Shown one piece after another: positions 26,155 to 35,334 of a DNA stretch of 64,000 bases. Under the pieces are notes generated by a model. That model ran no database searches, had not been told where the DNA came from, and worked only from the letters and a program-made list of their open reading frames with translations. Within the stretch, counting starts at the first letter, position 1; every line of letters begins with the position of its first letter. The position numbers were made by a program, and so were the translations under genes. The DNA comes from Alphaproteobacteria bacterium (lineage in GTDB: Bacteria > Pseudomonadota > Alphaproteobacteria > UBA8366 > Aestuariispiraceae): positions 1-64,000 of the forward strand of contig SPJV01000097.1 of the NCBI GenBank assembly GCA_006844765.1. Reading direction: 5' to 3'.

Positions 26155-27162
26155 ATGTCGCGTAATCCGAACCTCAACGGTTTTCTCTATTTCGAGACCG
26201 TCGCCAGACGGGGCACAATCTCGCGCGCGGCCGAGGAGATGTCTGTCTCGCCATCTGCCGTCAGTCAGCAGATAAAACTGTTGGAACAACAACTCGGCGT
26301 TAAACTGTTCCGCAGGCAGGGCCGGTTGTTGAGCTTGACGCTGGAAGGGGAGCAGCTGTTTCAGACCTCGACGGCTGCATTACGCATGTTGCGGGATGCG
26401 CAACGGCATTTCGGCAAAACGCGCGAGACCTATGAGCTCAATATGCGGGTGACGCCCAGCTTCGGCGCCCGCTGGTTGGGACCGCGTCTTTCCGACTTCG
26501 TAAATCGGTACCCGGATTGGGACCTGCGCGTCGATGCAGCGCCGGATCCGACTGACTTCGACCGGGAGATGATGGAGCTGGAGATCCGCTATGGGGTTGG
26601 GAATTACCCGGGCTATCATGTGGAGCCGATTTTCGATGATCGGGTTCTTCCGCTCTGCAGCCCGGAATTCCTCGCAGGATTGGAGCCGAAGGAAAGTCTC
26701 GGCGCCTTTCTGGATCAGGCGCGGCTGATCCGCACGCCGAGGGCTTTGTATCAATGGGAGCATTGGCTGCATTTCAACGGCATAGACCTGAGCAGTATGC
26801 ATATGTCGATCCTGATGGATCGTTCGTCCATGGCCTTGGAACTGGCGAAGGATGGGGTTGGGATCGTCCTCGATTCCATGGCGTTGGCGGTGCCGGAGAT
26901 AGCCGAAGGGAAACTCGTTCCGGCCCTTCCCCAAATCCCGGTGGTAAAATTCCCATCCTATTGGGCGATTTGCCCGGCACGCTATCTCAGCCGACGTGCC
27001 GTGCAGCTGTTCCTGGATTGGTTTAAGGGCGAAGCCGCCCGTTTCGAAGGGGACGTCGCGGCAATCTACAAATCCTATGGATTAACCGAGGTTGAGATCG
27101 AGCTCGACGCGCATCTCTATGATGCCGGACGCCGCTCATCCCCCAAATCGCCCAAGCATTAG
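26155..27162 (+). CDS. LysR-family transcriptional regulator (GcvA-like)
   Basis: A 335-aa LTTR with an N-terminal helix-turn-helix (TISRAAEEMSVSPSAVSQQIK, about 20-40) and a substrate-binding domain with the GcvA-like opening VTPSFGARWLGPRLSDF. Predicted to activate or repress nearby catabolic genes in response to a small ligand. It lies 69 bases after the FAH gene, and its stop codon shares bases with the stop of the convergent SDR gene (27159-27162). Target genes cannot be told. Confidence 0.88.
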   Translation: MSRNPNLNGFLYFETVARRGTISRAAEEMSVSPSAVSQQIKLLEQQLGVKLFRRQGRLLSLTLEGEQLFQTSTAALRMLRDAQRHFGKTRETYELNMRVTPSFGARWLGPRLSDFVNRYPDWDLRVDAAPDPTDFDREMMELEIRYGVGNYPGYHVEPIFDDRVLPLCSPEFLAGLEPKESLGAFLDQARLIRTPRALYQWEHWLHFNGIDLSSMHMSILMDRSSMALELAKDGVGIVLDSMALAVPEIAEGKLVPALPQIPVVKFPSYWAICPARYLSRRAVQLFLDWFKGEAARFEGDVAAIYKSYGLTEVEIELDAHLYDAGRRSSPKSPKH

Positions 27163-27911
27163 TGGATCAGGGATCCGCCGTTCACATCAACTTCCGATCC
27201 GGTGACATAGGCGGAAAGCTCGGATGCCAGGAACAGCGCGCAGCCCGCGACGTCGGATGCCTCGCCCGCCCGTCCCATGGGGATGCCGGCGATAATCTGT
27301 TCCTTCAATTCTGGAGTCAGCTTGCCGGCTGTGATGTCGGTGGCGATGAATCCCGGGCAGATCGCGTTTGATCGAATGCCGTCCGGGGCGAGTTCCCGCG
27401 CCATCGCTTTTGTCAGACCTAAAATGCCCCCTTTGGCGGCAGAGTAATGCGGTCCGCCGAAAATCCCACCGCCACGTTGGGCCGAGACTGAGGACATATT
27501 GACGATGGCGCCAGATTTACGCTCCCGCATATGAGGAATGACCGACTGGCTCATATTCAACGTGCCCAGCAGGTTCACATCCAGGACCGCGTCATAGTTT
27601 TCATGGGTGATATCCATGATCTTCAGCGGTTGGGTAATGCCGGCATTGTTAACCAGAATATCGATCTGGCCAAAGGCCTCCAACACCGTGGCGACGGCGG
27701 CTTCACAATCCTTCTTCATCGTCACATCGCAGGCGATCCCGCAATGGCCCTCCCCAATATCGGCAGCGGCATCTTGGGACTGCGCGGAATCGAGATCGAG
27801 AATAGCGATGCGCGCACCGTGTTCAGCGAAAAGCTTAGCTGTTGCTTTGCCGAGTCCGCGGGGGCTTGCCGCACCGGTGATGATCGCGGTTTTTCCGGTA
27901 AGAAGGCTCAT
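27159..27911 (-). CDS. Short-chain dehydrogenase/reductase
   Basis: A 250-aa classical SDR with TGAASPRGLG (12-21, an unusually long glycine motif), NNAG near residue 88-91, and the Ser143-Tyr156-Lys160 triad. The C-terminal YVTGSEVDVNGG is common in sugar or 3-oxoacyl-type SDRs. ATG 27911 is chosen over the upstream TTG at 27929, with GGAAAAG ahead of it. It follows an HIBDH-like gene by 63 bases in the split-transketolase operon, so a sugar or sugar-acid substrate is likely. Specificity unknown. Confidence 0.83.
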   Translation of the reverse strand: MSLLTGKTAIITGAASPRGLGKATAKLFAEHGARIAILDLDSAQSQDAAADIGEGHCGIACDVTMKKDCEAAVATVLEAFGQIDILVNNAGITQPLKIMDITHENYDAVLDVNLLGTLNMSQSVIPHMRERKSGAIVNMSSVSAQRGGGIFGGPHYSAAKGGILGLTKAMARELAPDGIRSNAICPGFIATDITAGKLTPELKEQIIAGIPMGRAGEASDVAGCALFLASELSAYVTGSEVDVNGGSLIH

Positions 27912-27974
27912 GACTTTTCCAATCGTCAAATGTGTTCGTGTCTTTAGAAATTCAGTGTGGAAGGCAGAGGTTGA

Positions 27975-28868
27975 TCAGCTCTCGTGGACCTTCATACCGA
28001 TCAGGGCCTCATAGGCGCGAACGACGCAGCTGTCGTCATCTCCGCCATGACCAAGGCTCGCTGCCGCCTGAATCATTTGTTGCGCAGCTGCGGCCACCGG
28101 CAGGGGAACACCGGCTTCGCGTCCGGTTTGCAGGACCAGACCGATATCCTTTACGAAAATATCGACATTTGAGGTTGAGGATGGATCCGCCTCCATCATG
28201 CGGGGAACCCGATCGCTGAACATCCAGCTATTGCCGGAGGATGTGGTTACGATCTCATGCAGCTTTGCCGCATCGCAGCCGGCCTTTACACCAAGCGCCA
28301 TCAGCTCTGCGGCTGCGACCAGATGGATGCCGGATGCCAGCTGATGAACAACTTTGTAGGTTGCGCCCATGCCTGGGTTATCTCCCAAGCGGTGGACGGC
28401 GCGCGCCACAGCGTCCAGGCAGGGCATAGCGCGGTCGAACGCGGCAGGGGGACCGGACGCCATCACCGTAAGCGTTCCCGCATCGGCGCCCACCTGACCG
28501 CCGGAGACGGGGGCATCGATCATCATATGACCGGCAGCCTCGATATCGCCGCCGAGTGCGCGGGCATCCGAAGGCGCAACGGTAGAGCACAGAATAACAA
28601 CCGCGCCGGGGTTAAGGGCGGATAAGGCGTTTTCTCCGACCAGGGCTTGTCTTGCCTGTGCGGCAGTCTGGACCATGACCAGTACGATGTCGCAGCCGAT
28701 AACCGCTTCTTGGGCCGACCCGAAGGCGGTGCCGCCGGCCTCCGCAAACTGAGATCTGGCAGCTTCTGACACATCGAAGCCGTTGAGGGGGATGCCGGCT
28801 TGCATGATGTTCCGGGCCATCCCCTGACCCATTTTCCCCAATCCGATAAACGCTGTTGTTGTTGTCAT
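27975..28868 (-). CDS. 3-hydroxyisobutyrate dehydrogenase-family reductase (3)
   Basis: A 297-aa beta-hydroxyacid dehydrogenase with GLGKMGQG near residue 9, the classic loop DAPVSGGQVGA and the catalytic-lysine segment GMGATYKVVHQLA. Unlike the two other HIBDH-like proteins of the window it keeps the DAPVSGG form. The start at 28868 overlaps the transketolase C-subunit stop (ATGA), so it is part of that operon. It may reduce an aldehyde derived from the transketolase substrate; it was not possible to be more specific. Confidence 0.85.
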   Translation of the reverse strand: MTTTTAFIGLGKMGQGMARNIMQAGIPLNGFDVSEAARSQFAEAGGTAFGSAQEAVIGCDIVLVMVQTAAQARQALVGENALSALNPGAVVILCSTVAPSDARALGGDIEAAGHMMIDAPVSGGQVGADAGTLTVMASGPPAAFDRAMPCLDAVARAVHRLGDNPGMGATYKVVHQLASGIHLVAAAELMALGVKAGCDAAKLHEIVTTSSGNSWMFSDRVPRMMEADPSSTSNVDIFVKDIGLVLQTGREAGVPLPVAAAAQQMIQAAASLGHGGDDDSCVVRAYEALIGMKVHES

Positions 28869-29920
28869 TTTCCGTCCATCCATTCTTTGACCCGGTCGAT
28901 GATTGAACCGACAGAGATGCCGTATTGATCATGCAATGTCGGTAAGGCACCGGCATCCAGAAACTCATCCGGCAATGCGATCTGCCGGAAATCGGTGAAG
29001 GTGCCGGATCGCATCAAAGCACCCGCAACAGCCTCACCCAACCCGCCGGTGATGGAGTGGTTCTCAGCCGTTACGACCAATCGCCCACCCTTACCGGCCT
29101 CCGCAATTATGGTTTCCGCATCCAACGGCTTGATGGTCGGGGAATGGAGAACCGCGCAGGACACCCCGTCCTTCGCCAGCACCATTGCCGCATCCAAACA
29201 CCGCATGGTCATAAAGCCGGAGGATATGAACAGAACATCGGTTCCGTCGCGGATTACCTTGGCCTTACCCAGTTCGAACTTGTAGCCGTATTCGCCCAGC
29301 ACATTGGGAACCTGGCCACGCAGCAAGCGCATATAGACGGGCCCATCGGTTGCTGCGATGGCTCTTGTTGCCTGATCGATCTCAACAGCATCGCAGGGAT
29401 CGACAACGGTCAGGTTCGGCATGCCACGCATGATGGCCAGGTCTTCGGTTGCCTGATGACTTGGCCCATAACCGGTCGTGAGCCCTGGTAGGGCACAGAC
29501 GATCTTCACCGGTAGATTCTCTTCCGCAATCGCCATGGCAATGAAGTCATATGCGCGGCGGGCGGCAAAAACCGCATAAGTCGTCGCGAAGGGTGTGAAG
29601 CCTTCCCGCGCCATCCCGGCAGCCGCCGACATCAAGACGGCTTCGGCCATGCCCATCTGATAGAAGCGATCAGGATGGGCTTGGGCGAAGATATGAAGGT
29701 CAGTGTATTTCGACAGATCCGCCGATAGACCGACAATATCGGCGCGGGTCTTCGCCAGATCAACCAAGGCATGGCCAAAGGGGGCGGCGATGGTATCGCG
29801 CCCCTCCGCATCCAGGGAGGCGATCATGGCGGAGGTTGTCAGTTTCTCCCCGGTTTCCGAGACTGGGACCGAACGCGGGGTGTATTTCGACTGACGGCGG
29901 GACATCGCGGGAATGGTCAT
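28865..29920 (-). CDS. Transketolase, C-terminal subunit
   Basis: A 351-aa protein covering the pyrimidine-binding and C-terminal domains of transketolase. It begins the conserved core with FGHALVDLAKTRADIVGLSADL and has GMAEAVLMSAAAGMAREG (catalytic glutamate of TPP binding) and a C-terminal domain from about residue 220. Split transketolases occur in many bacteria, and apulose-4-phosphate transketolase (AptA/AptB) is of this two-gene type. It overlaps the N-subunit gene by ATGA. A specialised sugar-phosphate substrate is suspected, not shown. Confidence 0.87.
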   Translation of the reverse strand: MTIPAMSRRQSKYTPRSVPVSETGEKLTTSAMIASLDAEGRDTIAAPFGHALVDLAKTRADIVGLSADLSKYTDLHIFAQAHPDRFYQMGMAEAVLMSAAAGMAREGFTPFATTYAVFAARRAYDFIAMAIAEENLPVKIVCALPGLTTGYGPSHQATEDLAIMRGMPNLTVVDPCDAVEIDQATRAIAATDGPVYMRLLRGQVPNVLGEYGYKFELGKAKVIRDGTDVLFISSGFMTMRCLDAAMVLAKDGVSCAVLHSPTIKPLDAETIIAEAGKGGRLVVTAENHSITGGLGEAVAGALMRSGTFTDFRQIALPDEFLDAGALPTLHDQYGISVGSIIDRVKEWMDGK

Positions 29921-30768
29921 AGCGGTTTGTCCTCATCAAGCAGGGCCAGGGCTTTTTCCCATTCATCTGCCTCAACACGGATGAAATGGGTTTTCTCTCG
30001 TTCTTCCAGGAAAGGAATGCCTTTGCACATCTTGGTGTTACAGATGATCACCCGTGGCTTCGCTTCAGGATGGTTGCGGGCATTGTCGAAGGCAGTGGTC
30101 ACGGCGTCCAGGTCATTGCCGTCGACTTCTTGAGCATACCACCCGAAGGCCGCCCATTTCGGGGCATCGGCGCCGACTGCCAGGGCGTCGCGGCTGGGGC
30201 CATCAGCCTGCTGATTGTTGAAGTCGACCACGGCGATCAGGTTATCCAGCTTCCATTGAACAGCCGACATGACCGCTTCCCAGGTTGATCCTTCGCCAAG
30301 CTCACCATCGGACAGAAGATTGTAAACGAAAGCGGGGTTTTCCTTCCGCTTCAGTCCGAGCGCCGCACCCACGGCGATCCCCAGGCCATGGCCAAGCGAT
30401 CCACCGGTGATTTCCATGCCGGGCGTATAGGCTGCCATGCCGGACATCGGCATGCGGCTTTCATCCATGCCATAGGTTTCAATCTCGTCTTCCGGCAGGA
30501 TGCCGGCCTCTATCAAGGCGGCATAGAGCGCGATGGCGTAGTGGCCGATTGACAGATAGAACCGGTCGCGACCTTCCCATTCAGGATCATCCGCCCGATA
30601 GTTCATGGCATGGAAATAGGATACAGCCAGCAGATCGGCGGCGCCTAAGGCCTGGCCGATATATCCCTGACCTTGAACCGCCCCCATCAAAAGGGCATTG
30701 CGACGGATCGCCCAGGCACGCCGGGGCAGGCTGACATTCGATCCTAATGTGCCGGATTGAGGCTGCAA
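29917..30768 (-). CDS. Transketolase, N-terminal subunit
   Basis: A 283-aa protein equal to the TPP-diphosphate-binding half of transketolase: HYAIALYAALIEAG, GSLGHGLGIAVGAALG, and the metal/TPP motif SDGELGEGSTWEA with a following asparagine (DFNNQQ). The open frame runs to a TTG at 30804, but the TTG at 30768 has AAGGAG six bases ahead and gives a typical length. It pairs with the C-half gene by a 4-base overlap. Divergent from the oxidoreductase at 31097. Confidence 0.87.
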   Translation of the reverse strand: MQPQSGTLGSNVSLPRRAWAIRRNALLMGAVQGQGYIGQALGAADLLAVSYFHAMNYRADDPEWEGRDRFYLSIGHYAIALYAALIEAGILPEDEIETYGMDESRMPMSGMAAYTPGMEITGGSLGHGLGIAVGAALGLKRKENPAFVYNLLSDGELGEGSTWEAVMSAVQWKLDNLIAVVDFNNQQADGPSRDALAVGADAPKWAAFGWYAQEVDGNDLDAVTTAFDNARNHPEAKPRVIICNTKMCKGIPFLEEREKTHFIRVEADEWEKALALLDEDKPL

Positions 30769-31096
30769 ACCGGACTCCTTCCTTGAACAGTTGGTGGCTG
30801 GCAAGACGATGCACCTGAAGTACAGTTGAGCATCTTGCGCAAATCACTGACGTTATCTGCCTAGATGACCCGCGCAGAAGGGGAGCGACAAGCCCCGATT
30901 CATGAACAACAGTTTAGCAAAACTTAAAGATAATGATCAAAATATTGATGGTTAAGACGGCGTTGTCTGAGCACTCTAGCGCCGCTCAATCGCCGATATG
31001 AGAAGCGGCAGCAGATTTGTTGGAAGATGCTGCACGACGTTGAAACAGGACGTTGCTGCATGACATCGTTGCCTTTTAGGGAAAGGAAATCCGGGG
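30769..31096. promoter_or_regulatory. Divergent promoter region with short repeats
   Basis: A 328-base non-coding gap between the split-transketolase operon (minus) and the oxidoreductase operon (plus). An AT-rich part at about 30920-30960 has ATCAA/TTGAT arms (30936-30949). Two imperfect direct copies of GCTGCAYGAC followed by GTTG occur at 31029-31042 and 31055-31071, 26 bases apart. No TGGTATACCA was found here. Promoter elements are likely but not assigned. Confidence 0.35.
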
Positions 31097-32437
31097 ATGA
31101 ATTTATCCACCAAACTCGCAGCCCGTGCTGCTGAAGGAAAGCCTGTTCGCGTTGGCTTGATCGGCGCCGGCAAATTCGGGTCCATGATCCTGGCTCAGGC
31201 GAAGCATATCCCTGGATATCACATTGTTGGTATTGCTGATCTGGATACCAATAAAGCGCGGGAATCCTGTAAGCGGGTGCATTGGGAAGATGACCGTATC
31301 ACGGCGACCTCCCTGGATGATGCCTATCAGAATGGGACCAGCTTCATCACGGATGATGCGGCCTCCCTTTTCGCGTTCGACGGAATCGAATGCGTTATCG
31401 AAGCGACGGGTCATCCCATCGCCGGTATTCGCCATGCATTAGCAGCAATCGAAGCCGGCAAGCATGTCGTGATGGTGAATGTCGAGGCTGATGTTCTTTG
31501 CGGCGCCCATATCGCAGCGAAAGCTAGGGAAAAGGGCGTCGTTTATTCGATGGCTTATGGGGATCAGCCGGCAGCGATCTGCGAGTTGGTGGATTGGGTT
31601 CGCTCCAGCGGATTTGAGCTGGTGGCCGCTGGTAAGGGAATGAACTTCTGTCCGCATTACCGGTATTCTACCCCGGATACGGTCTGGGGTTTCTTCGGCT
31701 GGACGGATGAGGAAGTGGCCGCCGGGGACTTTAATCCGAAGATGTATAACTCCTTCACCGATGGGACGAAGGCGGCGATTGAGATGGCCGCCGTTGCCAA
31801 TGCCACCGGCTTGGATTGCCCGGAAGACGGTCTGGCCTTCCACCCGGCGGGCTTACAGGATCTGGCTGGTGTTTTCAAACCGAAATCAGAAGGCGGGTTG
31901 CTGGAAAAGCCAGGCCTGGTTGATATCGCGGCCAGCCGCGAACCGGATGGGCGGGTTGTGCTCAACAACATTCAATACGGCATGTTCGTCACCTTTCGGG
32001 CGCCGGATGAATATACCCGTGCCTGTTTCCAGCAATATGGCATGCTGACTGACGAATCAGGCTGGTATGGCTCCATGTGGCGTCCCTTCCACCTGATCGG
32101 GTTGGAGACATCGGTGTCAGTTCTGTCGGCAGTCCTGCGCGGCGAAGCGACGGGTAGTTCCACCCGATACCGTGCCGATGCGGTCGCCACGGCCAAGGGT
32201 GACTTTGATGCCGGCGACTATATGGATGGTGAAGGTGGCTTCAAGGTCTGGGCCAAGTCCATTCCCGCAAGCCGCGCTACAGCCCTGAAAGCGCTGCCCA
32301 TCGGTCTTGCGCATCACATCAAACTGAAGCGCCCCGTGAAACAGGATCAGATCGTGACGTTGGATGACGTGGAAATCACCGACGATCTTGATATCTTTGA
32401 GATGCGGGAAGCGCAAAACGCGCTTCTGGATACCTAA
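31097..32437 (+). CDS. NAD(P)-binding oxidoreductase with C-terminal SAF-like domain
   Basis: A 446-aa protein with an N-terminal Rossmann domain (GLIGAGKFGSM near 20-30) resembling homoserine dehydrogenase or Gfo/Idh/MocA enzymes, and a C-terminal part (about 370-440, with SIPASRATALKALPIG and KRPVKQDQIVTLDDVE) that looks like a SAF/antifreeze-type domain. I do not know a defined reaction for this family. It is the first gene of a plus-strand operon, 29 bases before a transketolase, so a sugar-phosphate or erythrulose-type role is possible but unproved. Confidence 0.7.
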   Translation: MNLSTKLAARAAEGKPVRVGLIGAGKFGSMILAQAKHIPGYHIVGIADLDTNKARESCKRVHWEDDRITATSLDDAYQNGTSFITDDAASLFAFDGIECVIEATGHPIAGIRHALAAIEAGKHVVMVNVEADVLCGAHIAAKAREKGVVYSMAYGDQPAAICELVDWVRSSGFELVAAGKGMNFCPHYRYSTPDTVWGFFGWTDEEVAAGDFNPKMYNSFTDGTKAAIEMAAVANATGLDCPEDGLAFHPAGLQDLAGVFKPKSEGGLLEKPGLVDIAASREPDGRVVLNNIQYGMFVTFRAPDEYTRACFQQYGMLTDESGWYGSMWRPFHLIGLETSVSVLSAVLRGEATGSSTRYRADAVATAKGDFDAGDYMDGEGGFKVWAKSIPASRATALKALPIGLAHHIKLKRPVKQDQIVTLDDVEITDDLDIFEMREAQNALLDT

Positions 32438-32466
32438 CGCACAGGGTTTTTAGTATAGTTTCCAGC

Positions 32467-34443
32467 ATGACAAATATCCAAGGCATGGCCGATTCCATTC
32501 GGTTCCTGGCACTCGATTCAATTCTGAAGGCCGGGGAAGGGCATCAGGGTGTCCCGCTCGGCATGGCGGAGATTGCGGCCACCCTTTACGCCAATCACGT
32601 GAAGGCCGATCCGGATGATCCGCTATGGCCGGATCGTGATCGTGTCATTCTGTCGAATGGCCATGGGTCGATGTTGCTTTACGCGCTGCTGCATTTGTCG
32701 GGTTATGAAAAAGTCTCGCTGGATGCCGTGAAGTCATTTCGGGTGCTGCATTCGGTCTGTGCCGGTCATCCAGAGATCGAACAGGATGCGGGCATCGAAA
32801 TAACCTCCGGCCTGCTAGGGCAGGGGATTGCCTGCGCTGTCGGGATGGCGGTCGCGGAACAGCGCCTTCAGGCCCAATTCGGGGACGCGCTGGTTGACCA
32901 TAGGACCTGGGCATTTGTCGGCGATGGCTGTCTGCAGGAAGGGATGGGGCAGGAAGCGATCTCGCTTGCCGGCCATTTGCAGTTGGGCAAACTGACGTTC
33001 CTTTGGGATGACAATCATATCACGGATGATGGGGACACAGAGCTCTCGATCAGTGAAGATATCCCCGCCCGCTTCGCCGCCGCCGGTTGGCATGTTGAAT
33101 GCGTCGATGGGCATGATATCGCCGCCCTTGATGCCGCGCTGACAAAGGCGAAAGCGGATTCGCGGCCTTCCCTGATTGCCTGCCGGACGATCATTGCCTG
33201 CGGCATTCCCCGGTTGCAGGGGCAGCGCGGCGGACACAGTGCGCCGTTAGGTCCAGATGATGCGGTAGAGGCCCGTGCGCTACGCAACTGGCCGCACCCT
33301 GCCTTTGAAGTGCCTGCGGAGGTCTATGCGGATTGGAACAATTCGATGGCGCGGGGACGGGATGCGGCCAAGGCTTGGCGAGACCGTCATTCCACGCATC
33401 ACCAATCCGCTGAATTCAATCGATGGCAGGCGGGCGGGTTCCCACAGACATGGCCACACGCGTGGAACGACATCGTTTCCGAAGTACCGAAGGACCAACC
33501 GCGTGCGACGATCCTGTCTTCCGGGGATGTCTGCGATGCTCTGGTAACGGTATTGCCGGAAACTCTGGTGCTCTGCGCGGATCTGGAGGCGCCCACCAAC
33601 CACAAGCGCAGCAGGGCGGGTTTCAGTGGTGCGGCGCGGAATGGCTCCTATGTTCATTGCGGTGTGCGTGAGCATTTGATGGGGGCGATGACGGACGGCA
33701 TCGCCGCTCATGGTGGGCTGCGTCCGATCAATGTCACCTATCTCGCCTTCGCCGATTATGAGCGCCCGGCGATGCGGATGGCTGCGCTGATGCAGTTGCC
33801 GACGATCTTCGTCTTCAGTCATGATTCCATTGGCGTCGGCAGCAATGGGCCAACACACCAACCGGTCGAGATCCTGGCAAGCTATCGCGCCATGCCGAAT
33901 ATGCGCGTCTTCCGTCCTGCGGATGCTGTGGAAACAGCGGAAGCTTGGGAATTAGCGCTGTCGCACAGAACCGGTCCTTCGATGCTGGCACTGTCCCGGC
34001 AGGATGCGGAACAGGTGCGTGCCGATAAAGGCATAGACACATGTCAGGAGAACCGCAGTGCCGCTGGCGGTTATGTCCTGGCAGAGGCTGAAGGGCCGCG
34101 CGATGTTACCCTGATCGCGACGGGAACTGAGGTTGGGCTTGCGGTTTCTGCGCAGCAGCACTTGCAGGAACGCGGGATCAACGCGGCTGTCGTTTCCCTG
34201 CCATGTTGGGAGTTGTTCGAGGAACAACCAGACGACTACCGCGCCGCAGTCCTGGGCACGGCGCCACGGATCGGGATTGAAGCCGCCTTGTCCTTTGGGT
34301 GGGAAAAGTGGTTGGACCGCTCAGATCGTTTTATTGGGATGAGTGGCTTCGGCGCCTCCGCCAAAGGGCCGGAACTTTATCAGCATTTTGGTATCACGGT
34401 AGACGCCATTGTTGAGGCAGCGCTGGACCTCACTCGGCAATGA
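32467..34443 (+). CDS. tkt: Transketolase, full length
   Basis: A 658-aa transketolase with all three domains in one chain: TPP domain (LSNGHGSMLLYALLHLSGY; SGLLGQGIACAVGMA; FVGDGCLQEG), pyrimidine domain (FSGAARNGSYVHCGVREHLMGAM, with catalytic Glu) and the C-terminal domain (FGWEKWLDRSDRFIGMSGFGASA). It transfers two-carbon ketol groups between sugar phosphates. Its stop overlaps the next start (ATGA). Having this next to a split transketolase is unusual; it may serve the general pentose phosphate pathway or be dedicated to this operon. Confidence 0.9.
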   Translation: MTNIQGMADSIRFLALDSILKAGEGHQGVPLGMAEIAATLYANHVKADPDDPLWPDRDRVILSNGHGSMLLYALLHLSGYEKVSLDAVKSFRVLHSVCAGHPEIEQDAGIEITSGLLGQGIACAVGMAVAEQRLQAQFGDALVDHRTWAFVGDGCLQEGMGQEAISLAGHLQLGKLTFLWDDNHITDDGDTELSISEDIPARFAAAGWHVECVDGHDIAALDAALTKAKADSRPSLIACRTIIACGIPRLQGQRGGHSAPLGPDDAVEARALRNWPHPAFEVPAEVYADWNNSMARGRDAAKAWRDRHSTHHQSAEFNRWQAGGFPQTWPHAWNDIVSEVPKDQPRATILSSGDVCDALVTVLPETLVLCADLEAPTNHKRSRAGFSGAARNGSYVHCGVREHLMGAMTDGIAAHGGLRPINVTYLAFADYERPAMRMAALMQLPTIFVFSHDSIGVGSNGPTHQPVEILASYRAMPNMRVFRPADAVETAEAWELALSHRTGPSMLALSRQDAEQVRADKGIDTCQENRSAAGGYVLAEAEGPRDVTLIATGTEVGLAVSAQQHLQERGINAAVVSLPCWELFEEQPDDYRAAVLGTAPRIGIEAALSFGWEKWLDRSDRFIGMSGFGASAKGPELYQHFGITVDAIVEAALDLTRQ

Positions 34444-35303
34444 GGGCCCCTCAGATGCTTCGCCTCGGTCTGATCGGCGACAATATCGCAACTTCCCGGG
34501 CGCCGTGTCTCCACCAGTGGGCGGGACAGCAGGCTGGCATCGACGTGCGTTATGATCTGCTTATTCCAAAAGCGTTAGGTCAAGACTTCAACAGCGTCTT
34601 TGCGACCTGCGAGAGGCAGGGTTATAGCGGCATCAATGTCACGCTTCCCTATAAGGAATGCGCCATTGCCAAGGTTACCATTGATGACCCTCACGTCCGC
34701 GCCATCGGCGCAGTGAACACGGTCCTATTCGAAGCCCGTGGTCCCATCGGGCATAACACTGACTTTACTGGCTTTATGGAAGCCTATCGGTCCAGCCGGG
34801 GGGAGAAAAAACCAGGCGTGGTTTGCCTGGTCGGCACGGGCGGGGTTGGCCGGGCGTTGGCATTTGCCCTTCTGGCCTTGGGCGCAACAGAACTCCGGCT
34901 CGTCGATCAGGATATCAAGAAGGCGGAGGCACTGGCCCGCGACCTCTCGGATCATGCGGGGGCGGCGCATGTTTGCGTTGAGCCTGATATTGACCGGGCA
35001 GCCAGGGGGGCGTCTGGATTAGTGAACGGTACGCCATTGGGCATGGTCGGTTATGGCGGTACTCCCATCAGGGCCGAGACAATGCGCGGGGCTGACTGGG
35101 TCTTTGATGCGGTTTATCAGCCGATTGAAACCCGGTTCTTGAAAGATGCAGCGCATGTCGGTGCCGAGACGATCTCCGGCTATGAGCTCTTTTTCTTTCA
35201 AGGTGTCGATGCGTGGAAGCACTTTTCCGGCCGTGATGTTGACCAGGGGCGCCTGCGGGCAGCGCTTAAGGAATCTGTGTGTCCCACAACGCCACCCGCA
35301 TGA
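34440..35303 (+). CDS. Shikimate dehydrogenase-like protein
   Basis: A 287-aa AroE-family protein. The N-terminal domain carries the NVTLPYKE motif with catalytic lysine, and NTDFTGF holds the aspartate; the NAD(P) domain has GTGGVGRA. Such proteins interconvert shikimate and dehydroshikimate, or quinate. It overlaps the transketolase gene by 4 bases, so it is translated with it, which is unusual for a biosynthetic aroE. A catabolic (quinate/shikimate) or novel sugar-like role is more likely. Genome-level check needed to see whether another aroE exists. Confidence 0.83.
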   Translation: MRAPQMLRLGLIGDNIATSRAPCLHQWAGQQAGIDVRYDLLIPKALGQDFNSVFATCERQGYSGINVTLPYKECAIAKVTIDDPHVRAIGAVNTVLFEARGPIGHNTDFTGFMEAYRSSRGEKKPGVVCLVGTGGVGRALAFALLALGATELRLVDQDIKKAEALARDLSDHAGAAHVCVEPDIDRAARGASGLVNGTPLGMVGYGGTPIRAETMRGADWVFDAVYQPIETRFLKDAAHVGAETISGYELFFFQGVDAWKHFSGRDVDQGRLRAALKESVCPTTPPA

Positions 35304-35334
35304 TTTTCCGTTCGCCGACTTTACTGAAATACGC

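Noticed and set aside
30901..30960. AT-rich stretch as a possible replication origin or prophage remnant
   Set aside because: Only about 60 bases, no DnaA-box cluster, integrase or repeats; an ordinary promoter is simpler.
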